Below the pieces are notes generated by a model that was given only the letters and a program-made list of their open reading frames with translations, made no database searches and had not been told where the DNA came from. Of a DNA stretch of 64,000 bases, positions 49,792-58,490 are shown one piece after another (positions within the stretch are counted from its first letter, which is position 1; each line of letters starts with the position of its first letter). The translations under genes were made by a program, and so were the position numbers. This DNA is from Actinomadura livida (lineage in GTDB: Bacteria; Actinomycetota; Actinomycetes; Streptosporangiales; Streptosporangiaceae), in contig NZ_BMRO01000002.1 in assembly GCF_014648675.1 (NCBI RefSeq), positions 540,355 to 604,354 on the forward strand, read 5' to 3'.

Positions 49792-50924
49792 CGTGCACCT
49801 CCCGGCGCTCGGAGGGTGAGCGCGGCCGCGTCCGGCGCGGCCGCGTCCGTGCCGCCGGTCACCGCGGCCGTGTCCAGGACGGCGGGCGCGCCGAGTTCCA
49901 GGGTGCGCTGGTGGGGGCCGTGCCCGGCGGGGACTCCCGCCAGGACGGGGACGCCGAGCGGCCCGAGCCGCGCGGCGAAGACCGAGTCGAGCTCTTCGGG
50001 GTCGCCGCAGTTCCGCCAGGTGCCGAGGGCGATGCCCGCGGCGGCGTCGAGCCGGCCCGACTGGAGCAGCTGGACGAGCATGCGGTCGACCCGGTACGGG
50101 GCCTCGTCCACGTCCTCCAGGAAGACGATGTGGCCGGCGGCGGGCGGCGGCGCGTACGGGGTGCCGAGCAGGGCCGTCAGGAGCGACAGGGTGCCGCCGG
50201 TGAGCGGTCCTTCGGCGCGGCCCGGCCGCAGCGCGTGCGTGCCGGGGAGGGCGACGGTGCCGCCGAACAGCGCGGTGCGCAGGCCGTCCAGTGTGGCGGA
50301 GCCCTCCCCCGCGTCTGCACTTGTGTCTGCGTCGGCGGGGGCCGGGCCGAGGTCGGCGAGCACCCCGGCGGGCATCGGGCCGAAGGACGTCGTGACGCCT
50401 AGGCGCGTTCCAAAAGCGGCGTGCAGGGCCGTGACGTCGCTCGATCCGTGCAGGATCTTCGGGCCGCGGGCGGACCCGGCGGCCTCGTCCGACGCGGCGC
50501 GCAGGGCGTCCCAGTCGAGGTGGTCCAGGACGCGGGTGGCGCCGTAGCCGCCCCGCGCGCAGACCACCGCGCGGACGCGGGGATCGCACCAGGCGGCCTG
50601 CAGGTCCGCGGCCCGGTCGGCGTCGCTTCCGGCGAGCCGGTGCCAGCCGTCCCGGACGGGGCCCGGCGCGCCGAGGTTGACACGGTCGAGGGCGTGCTTT
50701 CCGACCACCGCGTCAAGACCGAGGTCACGGAGGACGGCGCAGCCGGCCTCCAGCCGGGCGGGCGCGGCGGGGCCGCTGGGCGCGACGACGGCGACCCGGT
50801 CGCCGGGGCGCAACCGCCCGTACCTGCGGGTATGTCGCGTTCGCGGTCGTCCGCCGGGCATGCCGACGGCGGGCGCGTCGGCGGTCCCTTCGACCGCCTC
50901 CGCGCGGGCGCCCCCGCTTCTCAA
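49788..50924 (-). CDS. LD-carboxypeptidase (S66 family)
   Basis: 378 residues from a TTG preceded by AGGAGG; a later ATG at 50861 is the alternative start. S66 enzymes remove the terminal D-Ala from tetrapeptide fragments during peptidoglycan recycling. LRPGDRVAVVAPSGPA is the usual start, the nucleophile Ser lies in ILHGSSDVTAL, the Glu in FLEDVDEAPYRVDRML and the His in AGHGPH. There is an inserted acidic/Ala loop (PADADTSADAGEGS). It has no signal peptide and should act in the cytoplasm on recycled fragments. Coupled to the uncharacterised gene downstream. Confidence 0.88.
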   Translation of the reverse strand: MRSGGARAEAVEGTADAPAVGMPGGRPRTRHTRRYGRLRPGDRVAVVAPSGPAAPARLEAGCAVLRDLGLDAVVGKHALDRVNLGAPGPVRDGWHRLAGSDADRAADLQAAWCDPRVRAVVCARGGYGATRVLDHLDWDALRAASDEAAGSARGPKILHGSSDVTALHAAFGTRLGVTTSFGPMPAGVLADLGPAPADADTSADAGEGSATLDGLRTALFGGTVALPGTHALRPGRAEGPLTGGTLSLLTALLGTPYAPPPAAGHIVFLEDVDEAPYRVDRMLVQLLQSGRLDAAAGIALGTWRNCGDPEELDSVFAARLGPLGVPVLAGVPAGHGPHQRTLELGAPAVLDTAAVTGGTDAAAPDAAALTLRAPGGAR

Positions 50925-51027
50925 CCCGATCCCTCCTCGCACCGCGACGGATAGAGCTTGTCAGGATCCGGACGCCAGTGGAAGAGGCGCACGGTCACGA
51001 CCCGCCAACAGATCATCGGCCCCCGGA

Positions 51028-51804
51028 TCACCGCCCGCCGCCGAGCGCGATCCCGGCCAGGCGCGGCAGCGTCTCCCCGATCGGCCGGCGCAGGACCGCG
51101 TCGGCCAGGCCATCGTACGGCGTCTCCTCCGCGTTGATGATCACCAGCCGGGCGCCGTGCTCGACGGCCTCCAGGCACAGCCCGGCGGCGGGCTGCACGG
51201 TCAGCGAGGTGCCCACGGCGAGGAACAGGTCGCAGGAGCGCGCCGCGGCGACGGCGGCGTCCAGGACGTCCCGGTCCAGGGCCTGGCCGAAGGAGATCGT
51301 CGCGGACTTCTGGACGCCGCCGCACTCGGCGCAGGGCGGGTCGTCCTCGCCGGCGTCGACCCGCCGGAGGATCTCGGGCATCGGGGTGCGCAGGCCGCAG
51401 GCCAGGCAGACCGCGTCCCGCATGGTGCCGTGGATCTCGAGCACCGTCCCCGCGCCCGATCCGGCGCGCTGGTGCAGGCCGTCGATGTTCTGGGTGATCA
51501 GGGCGCGGAGCCGTCCCGCCCGCTCCAGCTCGACGAGGGCGGCGTGCGCGGCGTTCGGCTCGGCGTGCCAGACCGGGTTGTCGCGGCGGGAACGCCAGGC
51601 GCGGCGCCGCACCTCCGCGTCGGCGAGGTAGGCGCCGATCGTGGACATCGCCTCCGCCGCCGGGTCCTTCGTCCAGACGCCCTGGGGACCGCGGAAGTCC
51701 GGGATGCCGCTGTCGGTGGAGATCCCGGCGCCGGTCAGCACGGTGATCGCCGCGGCGTTCGGCAAGAGCTCGGCGAGCGTCAGGGGAGCGTCCACCGTCC
51801 CCAT
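51028..51804 (-). CDS. NAD-dependent protein deacetylase (Sir2)
   Basis: 258 residues. VLTGAGISTDSGIPDFRG is the NAD-binding motif, LITQNIDGLHQRAG contains the catalytic Asn/Asp region, and the His is in LEIHGTM. A Zn site is formed by CLACG and CAECGG. The later VGTSLTVQPAAGL completes the sirtuin fold. It would remove acetyl groups from lysines, for instance on acyl-CoA synthetases such as the two encoded here, though this link is only inference. The start is an ATG at 51804. Confidence 0.93.
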   Translation of the reverse strand: MGTVDAPLTLAELLPNAAAITVLTGAGISTDSGIPDFRGPQGVWTKDPAAEAMSTIGAYLADAEVRRRAWRSRRDNPVWHAEPNAAHAALVELERAGRLRALITQNIDGLHQRAGSGAGTVLEIHGTMRDAVCLACGLRTPMPEILRRVDAGEDDPPCAECGGVQKSATISFGQALDRDVLDAAVAAARSCDLFLAVGTSLTVQPAAGLCLEAVEHGARLVIINAEETPYDGLADAVLRRPIGETLPRLAGIALGGGR

Positions 51805-51926
51805 GGTAGGCGCCGGACGGGCATGCCCGTCCGGCCGGAGGGCCTGCTTAACAGATGGGTATCGGTCGCCCCTTACGGAGCGTCACGGACCGACCGGGCC
51901 ATAAAAGGTGACAAACTTGGCCCCGT

Positions 51927-52892
51927 ATGAGGTCGACGCCGCACATCCTGGTGATCAACGGCACCAAGGTGCGCCGCCCGGTGTTCATCCTGGGGGCGCC
52001 GCACTCGGGTGCGGTGCCGCTGGCGCGCGCGGTCAAGCGCTCCCCCGGGTTCCACCTGACCACGAGCCGCCCCGGCGTGCTGCGCGTCACCTACGCGTTC
52101 GCGCGGCAGCCGTCGATCGCGACGGAGCGCGGGAAGGGCGCGGCGCGGGTCATCCGGGACGCCTACGCGGAGGCGTGGCTGGTGTCCGGCCGGGCGTGCG
52201 CGCAGTGCCCGGACGACTGCCGCGAGCTGGCCGGGCTGCCGCCCCGCCCGCCCGCCGCGGCCGGTCGCCCCGCCGACCAGGGCGCCCGCCAGGAGCCGTG
52301 CGTCGAGCCGCAGGGGCTCGCCCGGTTCGCCGACGCCTCCCCCGACCTGATCTACAGCGCCGACGTGCTGCTGGACGCCTTCCCCGACGCGCAGCTCGTC
52401 CAGGTGATCCGGGACGGGCGGGACGTCGTCGCCGACATGCTGGACGACGAGCGCTGCCTGGCCTGGTTCAAGCCGGGCCTGGCCAACCTGGACACGGTGT
52501 TCCCCAACCCCTTCCTCGGCGTCGAGGACCACACCGAGCGGAACCGGTGGCCGCGCGCCGCGGCGGCGGTCAAGTGCGCGCTGCGCTGGCGCGGCTCGGT
52601 GCGGCTCAGCGCGCGGCTGCGCCGCCAGGTCCCGGAGGACCAGCTGTTCACCGTCCGTTACGAGGAGATGGTGGCCCGGCCGCGCCGGGTGACCGCGGAG
52701 CTGGCGGAGTACCTGGACGCTCCGCTGCCGAAGACCGCCCTGTCCGGGCTGGTCCGCGCCGGGGCGCCGGACGCCGCCGACCACGGTGTCGGCTCGTGGC
52801 GCGACCGGCTGACGCCGCGGCAGGTCGCGCAGGTCGAGAAGGTCGCCGGGACCGAGCTGCGGCGGCTCGGCTACCGCCCGGCCGACGCCTGA
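51927..52892 (+). CDS. Sulfotransferase-like protein with altered phosphosulfate loop
   Basis: 321 residues. The fold matches sulfotransferases: PVFILGAPHSGAVPLARAVK is the 5'-phosphosulfate loop, LVQVIRDGRDVVADML the 3'-phosphate site and FTVRYEEMVARPRRVTAEL the late helix. In the loop the usual basic residue (R/K before SG) is His, and the following Thr residues are replaced (SGAVPL). That may weaken PAPS binding. A Cys-rich insert (RACAQCPDDC) follows at about residues 93-102. No ribosome-binding site is seen before the ATG. Acceptor unknown. Confidence 0.78.
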   Translation: MRSTPHILVINGTKVRRPVFILGAPHSGAVPLARAVKRSPGFHLTTSRPGVLRVTYAFARQPSIATERGKGAARVIRDAYAEAWLVSGRACAQCPDDCRELAGLPPRPPAAAGRPADQGARQEPCVEPQGLARFADASPDLIYSADVLLDAFPDAQLVQVIRDGRDVVADMLDDERCLAWFKPGLANLDTVFPNPFLGVEDHTERNRWPRAAAAVKCALRWRGSVRLSARLRRQVPEDQLFTVRYEEMVARPRRVTAELAEYLDAPLPKTALSGLVRAGAPDAADHGVGSWRDRLTPRQVAQVEKVAGTELRRLGYRPADA

Positions 52893-52911
52893 GCCGCCGG
52901 GCGCGGGCCCG

Positions 52912-54903
52912 TCACTCAGCCCCGAGGGGCTCGGTCGGCCGCTCCTCGTCGCGCTGGTGCGCGAACTGCGTCCGGTACAGCTCGGCGTAGAGGCCGCCCT
53001 GGAGCAGCAGTTCCTCGTGCCGCCCGCGCTCGGCGATCCGGCCGTCGTCGATCACCAGGATCTGGTCGGCCTCCCGGATCGTGGACAGCCGGTGCGCGAT
53101 CACCAGGGACGTCCGCCCGGCCAGCGCCGTGCGCAGCGCCCGCTGGACGGCCGCCTCGGACTCGGAGTCCAGGTGCGCGGTCGCCTCGTCCAGCACGACC
53201 ACGGACGGCGCCTTGAGCAGCAGCCGCGCGATCGCGATCCGCTGCTTCTCTCCGCCCGACAGCCGGTAGCCGCGGTCGCCGACGACGGTGTCGAGGCCCT
53301 CGGGCATCGCCTCGACGAGGTCGCCGATCTGCGCCGCCTCCAGCGCCGCGCGGATCTCCTCGTCGGTCGCGTCCGGGCGCGCGTAGCGCAGGTTCGCGCC
53401 GATCGAGTCGTGGAACAGGTGCGCGTCCTGGCTGACGACGCCGACCTCGCCGCGCAGCGAGGCGAGGGTGACGTCGCGGACGTCGACGCCGCCGATCCGC
53501 ACCGCGCCGCCGGTCACGTCGTACAGCCGCGACACCAGGTGCGTGATCGTCGACTTGCCCGCGCCGGACGGGCCGACGAGCGCGACCATCCGCCCGGGGG
53601 CCGCGGTGAAGTCGATGTCGTGCAGGACCGCGCGCCCGGGGGCGGTGTCGGTCCGCGCGATCGACTCCAGCGAGGCCAGCGACACCTCCTCCGCCGACGG
53701 GTAGGCGAAGCGGACGTGGTCGAACTCGATCGACGGGGCGTCCGGCTTGGTCAGCCGCACGCCGTTGCCCGGGGCCGCCTCCCGGCCGTCGAGGGGCCCG
53801 TCCTTCTCGGACGGGCGGACCTCGCCGAGGGTGCGGGCGCCGTCGCGGTCGCGGATGAGCGGCTTGAGGTCGAGCACCTCGAAGACGCGGTCGAAGCTGA
53901 CGAGCGCGGTCATCACGTCGACGTGGACGTTGGACAGCGCGGTGAGCGGCCCGTACATCCGGGTCAGCAGGGTGGCGAGCGCGACCAGCGTGCCGAGCTC
54001 CAGGGCGCCGTTCACGGCGAGGACGCCGCCGACGCCGTAGACCATGGCGGTGGCCAGGGCGGCGACCAGCGTCAGCGCGGTGAAGAAGACCCGCCCGTAC
54101 ATGGCGGCGACGATCCCGACGTCGCGGACCCGCGCGGCGCGCCCGGAGAAGTTCTCCTCCTCCTCGGCGGGCCGCCCGTAGAGCTTGGCCAGCATCGCGC
54201 CCGCGACGTTGAACCGCTCGGTCATCAGCGAGCCCATCTCGGCGTCCAGCACCATCTGCTCGCGGCTGACGCGCTGGAGCCGCTTGCCGACCCACTTGGC
54301 CGGCAGGATGAAGATCGGGAGCAGCAGCAGCGCGATGAGGGTGACCTGCCACGACAGGATCAGCATGGTGACCACCACCAGGACCAGGCTGATCACGTTG
54401 GACACCACGGACGACAGCGTGGTGGTGAGGGCGCGCTGGGCGCCGATGACGTCGTTGTTCAGCCGGCTGACGAGCGAGCCGGTCTGCGCCCGCATGAAGA
54501 AGGCGACGGGCTGCCGCTGGACGTGCGCGAACACCTGGCTGCGCAGGTCGTAGATCAGCCCCTCCCCCACCCGCGCCGAGTACCAGCGCTGCACGAGGCT
54601 GAGCACGGCCTCCACCAGCGCGAGCCCGGCGACGGCGAGGGCGAGCCAGACGACCAGGCCCTGCCGCCCCGCGACGATGCCGCTGTCGATGATCGACTTC
54701 AGCAGCAGCGGGTTGGCGACGACGATCAGCGCGGACAGCGAGTTGAGGGCGAGGAAGAGCACCAGCTCGCGGACGTAGGGACGGGCGTACCCCGCGATCC
54801 GCTTCACCGTGCCGGGCTTGAGCTTCTGCCGGGTGACGGAGCTGTCCCTGCGGAACGAGGCCATCACCTGCCAGCCGTTGCCCGGCATTCCCGGCATTCC
54901 CAC
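52912..54903 (-). CDS. ABC exporter (membrane domain fused to ATPase)
   Basis: 663 residues, half-transporter acting as a dimer. Six membrane helices occupy about residues 25-315 (ELVLFLALNSLSALIVVANP, SLVLVVVTMLILSWQVTLIA). The ATPase domain has Walker A GPSGAGKST, signature LSGGEKQR and Walker B VVVLDEAT. A charged linker of about 60 residues joins the halves. The GTG at 54903 has GGAGG five bases upstream; a longer frame to 54963 is possible but lacks a signal. The substrate is not evident; lipid or drug export is likely from the family. Confidence 0.92.
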   Translation of the reverse strand: MGMPGMPGNGWQVMASFRRDSSVTRQKLKPGTVKRIAGYARPYVRELVLFLALNSLSALIVVANPLLLKSIIDSGIVAGRQGLVVWLALAVAGLALVEAVLSLVQRWYSARVGEGLIYDLRSQVFAHVQRQPVAFFMRAQTGSLVSRLNNDVIGAQRALTTTLSSVVSNVISLVLVVVTMLILSWQVTLIALLLLPIFILPAKWVGKRLQRVSREQMVLDAEMGSLMTERFNVAGAMLAKLYGRPAEEEENFSGRAARVRDVGIVAAMYGRVFFTALTLVAALATAMVYGVGGVLAVNGALELGTLVALATLLTRMYGPLTALSNVHVDVMTALVSFDRVFEVLDLKPLIRDRDGARTLGEVRPSEKDGPLDGREAAPGNGVRLTKPDAPSIEFDHVRFAYPSAEEVSLASLESIARTDTAPGRAVLHDIDFTAAPGRMVALVGPSGAGKSTITHLVSRLYDVTGGAVRIGGVDVRDVTLASLRGEVGVVSQDAHLFHDSIGANLRYARPDATDEEIRAALEAAQIGDLVEAMPEGLDTVVGDRGYRLSGGEKQRIAIARLLLKAPSVVVLDEATAHLDSESEAAVQRALRTALAGRTSLVIAHRLSTIREADQILVIDDGRIAERGRHEELLLQGGLYAELYRTQFAHQRDEERPTEPLGAE

Positions 54904-55142
54904 ACACGCCTCCGAGGTCCGCCGCGCGGCCGCGGGGGCCGCCGCGCGCATCGACGTAATCAAGTAAGCATCTCAGTACCCGGCGGGCACAACGCACGTC
55001 CGGCGGGCCGCCTTCCCGCGTCCGCTCCTGGCGTAACCGGCGGTGCGCGCGGCGGCCCGCGAAGCGCTTATGGACTTCGCTCCACGCGCGGAGTAAAAGT
55101 GATCAACCCCTTACGTCAGGCTCATACCCCCCAGGAGCCCCA

Positions 55143-57098
55143 GTGATACGACGCCTCCCGCGCGGTGGCGCCGGCGTGATCACCATCACCGCCGCGCTGC
55201 TCACCCTCACCGCCCTCCCCGCCGGCGCGGCCGTGCCCGGCGCGTCCGCCCCGCCCGGCCAGCGCTCCCCCGGCGGTTCCTCCGGCGGTTACTCCGCGCT
55301 CACCGTGCGGGGCGGCGAGACCCAGCCGGTGTTCTCCCGCGCCGACGCCGTGACCCAGACCGTCGACATCGAGACCACGGCCGACAGCGACCGCGACGGC
55401 GTCCGGGACCGGGTGCAGATGCGGATCATGCGCCCGAAGGAGACCGACACCGCCGGCCTCAAGGTCCCGGTGATCGTGGAGCCGAGCCCGTACTGGGCCG
55501 GCGGCAACCCCGTCACCAACCACCCCGTCGACATCGACGACGCCCGGGCCAGGGCGTTCGCCGCGCCGCAGCGCGACCTCGCGGCGGTCTTCTCCGGCTA
55601 CTACGACAACTACTTCCTGCCGCGCGGGTACGCGGTCGCCCATCTGGACAGCATCGGGACGGGCGGCTCCACCGGCTGCCCGACGTCCGGCGACCGCGCC
55701 GAGCAGGCCGGCGCGAAGGCGGCGGTCGACTGGCTGAACGGCCGAGCCCGCGGCTGGGCGCCGGACGGGACGCCCGTCCGGGCGGACTGGTCGACCGGGA
55801 ACGTCGGCATGATCGGACAGTCCTACAACGGGACGCTGCCGAACATGGCCGCCGCGACGGGCGTGCCGGGGCTGAAGGCCATCGTCCCGGTCGCGGCGAT
55901 CTCCAGCTGGTACGACTACTACCGCGCGAACGGCGGCGTGGTCGCGCCGGGCGGCTTCCAGGGCGAGGACCTGGACGTCCTCGCCAAGTACGTGCTGACC
56001 CGCGAGAACCCGGAGGTCTGCGCGAAGGTCATCGAGGAGATCGAGGCGACGCAGGACCGGGAGACCGGCGACTACGGCGAGGTCTGGGCCGCCCGCGACT
56101 ACGTCGGCCAGGCGCGGAAGGTGCGGGCCGCCGTCATGGTCGTGCACGGCGTGAACGACTGGAACGTCAAGGTGAAGAACTCCGTCCAGTGGTGGAACGC
56201 CCTCAAGGAGGCCGGGGTGCCGCGCAAGCTGTGGCTGCACCAGGGCGACCACGCGACGCCGTTCCGCTGGCGGCTGGAGGAGTGGCTGCGGCAGACGCAC
56301 CGCTGGTTCGACCGCTACCTGTACGGGATCCGCAACGGCATCGAGCGCGAGCCCCGCGTGGACGTCCAGCAGGCGGACGGGACATGGGAGACGGCGCGCG
56401 ACTGGCCGGTCCCCGGGACCACCACCGTGCCGCTCAGCCTGAACGCCGGCCCCTCCGGGCAGCCGGGTCGGCTGGGCCTGCTGCCCCGGCACGGCGCGAC
56501 GCAGTCGTTCACCGACGAGGGGAAGACCCGCACCGCCGAGCAGCTCCTCGCGAACGAGGACGCGGCCGATCCCGGCCGCCTGGCCTACCTGACCAGGCCG
56601 CTGCCCGCCCCGCTGCGGGTGAACGGCACGCCGAAGATCACGCTGCGGGCCTCGCTGGACGGGCGCTCGCCGTACCTGACGGCGCTGCTCGTCGACTACG
56701 GCACCGCCGCCCGGCCCACGGGCCGCCGCACCGACACCGGTGAGCGGGTCTGCTACGGCCAGGGCGTCCCGGGAGACGACGGCTGCACGACGCGCCAGGC
56801 GCTGGAGACCGCGACGGCCCCCTTCAAGATCATCACGCGGGGGTGGCTGGACGCGCGGAACCGGCGCGACCCGGCCCGCACCGAGCCCATAAGCCCCGGC
56901 AGGACCTACACGTTCCGCTGGGACTTCGAGCCGACCGACTACACGGTCGAATCCGGCCACCGGCTCGGCGTGATCGTGCTGTCCACCGACTACGACTACA
57001 CGCTCCGGTACCCCGCGGGCACGAAGGTGACCGTGGAGCCGGGCGTGAGCCGGGTCCTGCTGCCCCTCGCCAGGGGCGACCGCAAGGCCCTGAGGTAG
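55143..57098 (+). CDS. Secreted Xaa-Pro dipeptidyl-peptidase (S15)
   Basis: 651 residues. The N-terminus has a signal peptide (VITITAALLTLTALPAGAA). The catalytic triad of the S15 family can be placed: Ser227 (IGQSYNG), Asp339 (VHGVNDWNV) and His370 (QGDHATPF). The C-terminal jelly-roll (DFEPTDYTVESGHRLGVIVL) is typical of PepX/cocaine esterase-like enzymes. It removes Xaa-Pro dipeptides from peptides outside the cell, perhaps as a nutrient scavenger. Start is GTG with AGGAG upstream. The 239-base upstream region holds one inverted repeat, GCGAAG/CTTCGC (55059-55064 with 55075-55080). Confidence 0.9.
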   Translation: MIRRLPRGGAGVITITAALLTLTALPAGAAVPGASAPPGQRSPGGSSGGYSALTVRGGETQPVFSRADAVTQTVDIETTADSDRDGVRDRVQMRIMRPKETDTAGLKVPVIVEPSPYWAGGNPVTNHPVDIDDARARAFAAPQRDLAAVFSGYYDNYFLPRGYAVAHLDSIGTGGSTGCPTSGDRAEQAGAKAAVDWLNGRARGWAPDGTPVRADWSTGNVGMIGQSYNGTLPNMAAATGVPGLKAIVPVAAISSWYDYYRANGGVVAPGGFQGEDLDVLAKYVLTRENPEVCAKVIEEIEATQDRETGDYGEVWAARDYVGQARKVRAAVMVVHGVNDWNVKVKNSVQWWNALKEAGVPRKLWLHQGDHATPFRWRLEEWLRQTHRWFDRYLYGIRNGIEREPRVDVQQADGTWETARDWPVPGTTTVPLSLNAGPSGQPGRLGLLPRHGATQSFTDEGKTRTAEQLLANEDAADPGRLAYLTRPLPAPLRVNGTPKITLRASLDGRSPYLTALLVDYGTAARPTGRRTDTGERVCYGQGVPGDDGCTTRQALETATAPFKIITRGWLDARNRRDPARTEPISPGRTYTFRWDFEPTDYTVESGHRLGVIVLSTDYDYTLRYPAGTKVTVEPGVSRVLLPLARGDRKALR

Positions 57099-57104
57099 TC
57101 CTGG

Positions 57105-57162
57105 CCCGGCCGGTGGCGGACCGCCGCGGGGAGACTCCCAGAGCGGGCCGCCGCCGGCCGGG
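57105..57162. terminator. Hairpin between convergent peptidase and enoyl-CoA hydratase genes
   Basis: CCCGGCCGGTGGCGG (57105-57119) pairs with CCGCCGCCGGCCGGG (57148-57162) over 15 bases, one as a G-U wobble. It lies between the two stop codons of converging genes and probably terminates both. Confidence 0.6.
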
Positions 57163-57166
57163 CGCG

Positions 57167-58015
57167 TCAGCGTCCGAAGACCTCGCGCAGCCGGCCGATC
57201 TGCTCGCGGCGCTCGGCGGCGCACTGCTCGTCGAGGCTGTTGCCGGGCGCCCCCCACAGCAGCCGCTTGGTCGCGACGGCCGCCCCCGGGTTCACCGCCA
57301 GCAGCGCGGTGACCAGGTCCTGGACGGCCCCGTCCAGCCCGTCGCGCGGGACGGAGATCTCGGCGAGCCCGATCCGCGCGGCCTCCTCGGCGTGCACGGT
57401 GCGGGCGGTGAGGCACAGCTCCAGCGCCCGCCCGATGCCCACGATCTCGACGAGCGGCTTCGTGCCGGTCAGGTCGGGGACGAGCCCGAGCGCGGGCTCC
57501 TTCATGCAGAACCTGGCGTCGTCGGCGACGACGCGGATGTCGCAGGCGAGGGCGAGCTGGAACCCGGCGCCGATGGCGTGGCCGTGCACCGCCGCGACGG
57601 TGACGATCTCGGGGCGCCGCAGCCAGGTGTAGCCCTCCTGCAACTCGGCGATGAACCGGTCGGTGCCGGCGGCGTCGGAGCCGTCGGTGAAGCCACCGCC
57701 GCCGCCCTCGCCGGAGAACATGCCGAGGTCGATGCCCGCGGAGAAGCTCGGGCCCGCGCCGCGCAGGACGACCACGCGGACGTCCGCGGGCAGCGAGCGC
57801 CCGATGGCGGCGAGACCGCGCCAGGTGGCGAAGGTCATGGCGTTGCGCCGCTCGGGCCGGTCCAGCGTCACGGTCGCGACGGCACCGGCCACCTCTAGGC
57901 GCAGACCGGCCTCCTTGAGGGCCGCCCCGTCCGGAGCGGTACCGCCCGGAGCCGTCCCGCCATCCGCGCGGTCCGTGACCGTTTCCGGCCGCCCGTCCGT
58001 GTTCGCGTCCGCCAT
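57167..58015 (-). CDS. Enoyl-CoA hydratase/isomerase
   Basis: 282 residues of the crotonase fold. TVTLDRPERRNAMTFATWRG, LRGAGPSFSAGIDLGMF (oxyanion hole) and AAVHGHAIGAGFQLALACDI are the hallmark segments. The acidic residues of the active site lie in KEPALGLVPDLTGTKPLVE. An Asp/Ala/Gly-rich N-terminus of about 45 residues is unusual and probably flexible. GGGAGG precedes the ATG at 58015. It acts in fatty acid or amino acid degradation; the precise substrate is unknown. Confidence 0.9.
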   Translation of the reverse strand: MADANTDGRPETVTDRADGGTAPGGTAPDGAALKEAGLRLEVAGAVATVTLDRPERRNAMTFATWRGLAAIGRSLPADVRVVVLRGAGPSFSAGIDLGMFSGEGGGGGFTDGSDAAGTDRFIAELQEGYTWLRRPEIVTVAAVHGHAIGAGFQLALACDIRVVADDARFCMKEPALGLVPDLTGTKPLVEIVGIGRALELCLTARTVHAEEAARIGLAEISVPRDGLDGAVQDLVTALLAVNPGAAVATKRLLWGAPGNSLDEQCAAERREQIGRLREVFGR

Positions 58016-58161
58016 TGGCCTCCCTTTCGATGAGCGCGACGGGCCCGCCCCGCCGTCCACGGAGCGGGGCCCGGCGCCTGTCCCGCCGCCGCGACCGAAC
58101 CTTACTCGGCCGGTCGCGGCGCCGGTTCAGGCGGTGCGCTCATCCGGGGGCCGGTGTCCGC

Positions 58162-58374
58162 TCAGGACTTCTTGCCCCGGGTCGCGCCGCCGCGACCGCG
58201 CAGGTTGACGCCGGACTCGGTCAGAATCCGGTGGATGAAACCGTACGAGCGGCCGGTGGCGGCTGCCAGGGCGCGGATGCTCTCGCCGGAGTCGTACCTC
58301 TTCTTCAGGTCCGCCGCCAGCTTGTCGCGCTCGGCACCGGTCACGCGGGTGCCCTTCTTAAGGGTCTCGGCCAC
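58162..58374 (-). CDS. Small basic helix-turn-helix protein
   Basis: 70 residues beginning MAETLKKGTRVTGAERDKLA, with the helix-turn-helix YDSGESIRALAAATGRSYGF and the basic tail RGRGGATRGKKS. Nearly the same protein is found in most actinomycetes as a small HTH-domain regulator. GTG start with GGGAGG; a longer frame to 58422 is unlikely. The HTH resembles resolvase-type recognition helices. It sits between an enoyl-CoA hydratase and an ABC-F gene on the same strand but with large gaps. Its target is unknown. Confidence 0.88.
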   Translation of the reverse strand: MAETLKKGTRVTGAERDKLAADLKKRYDSGESIRALAAATGRSYGFIHRILTESGVNLRGRGGATRGKKS

Positions 58375-58490
58375 GAGTACCTCCCGTAGTGATGTGGTGA
58401 CCGCTGCGTTATCCCCCGCCATGATCAGTCATTCCCGCCGGTTCGGCTACCCACTCGGCCAGAAAAGATCTGCGGAAGTCACTCCCCAGG

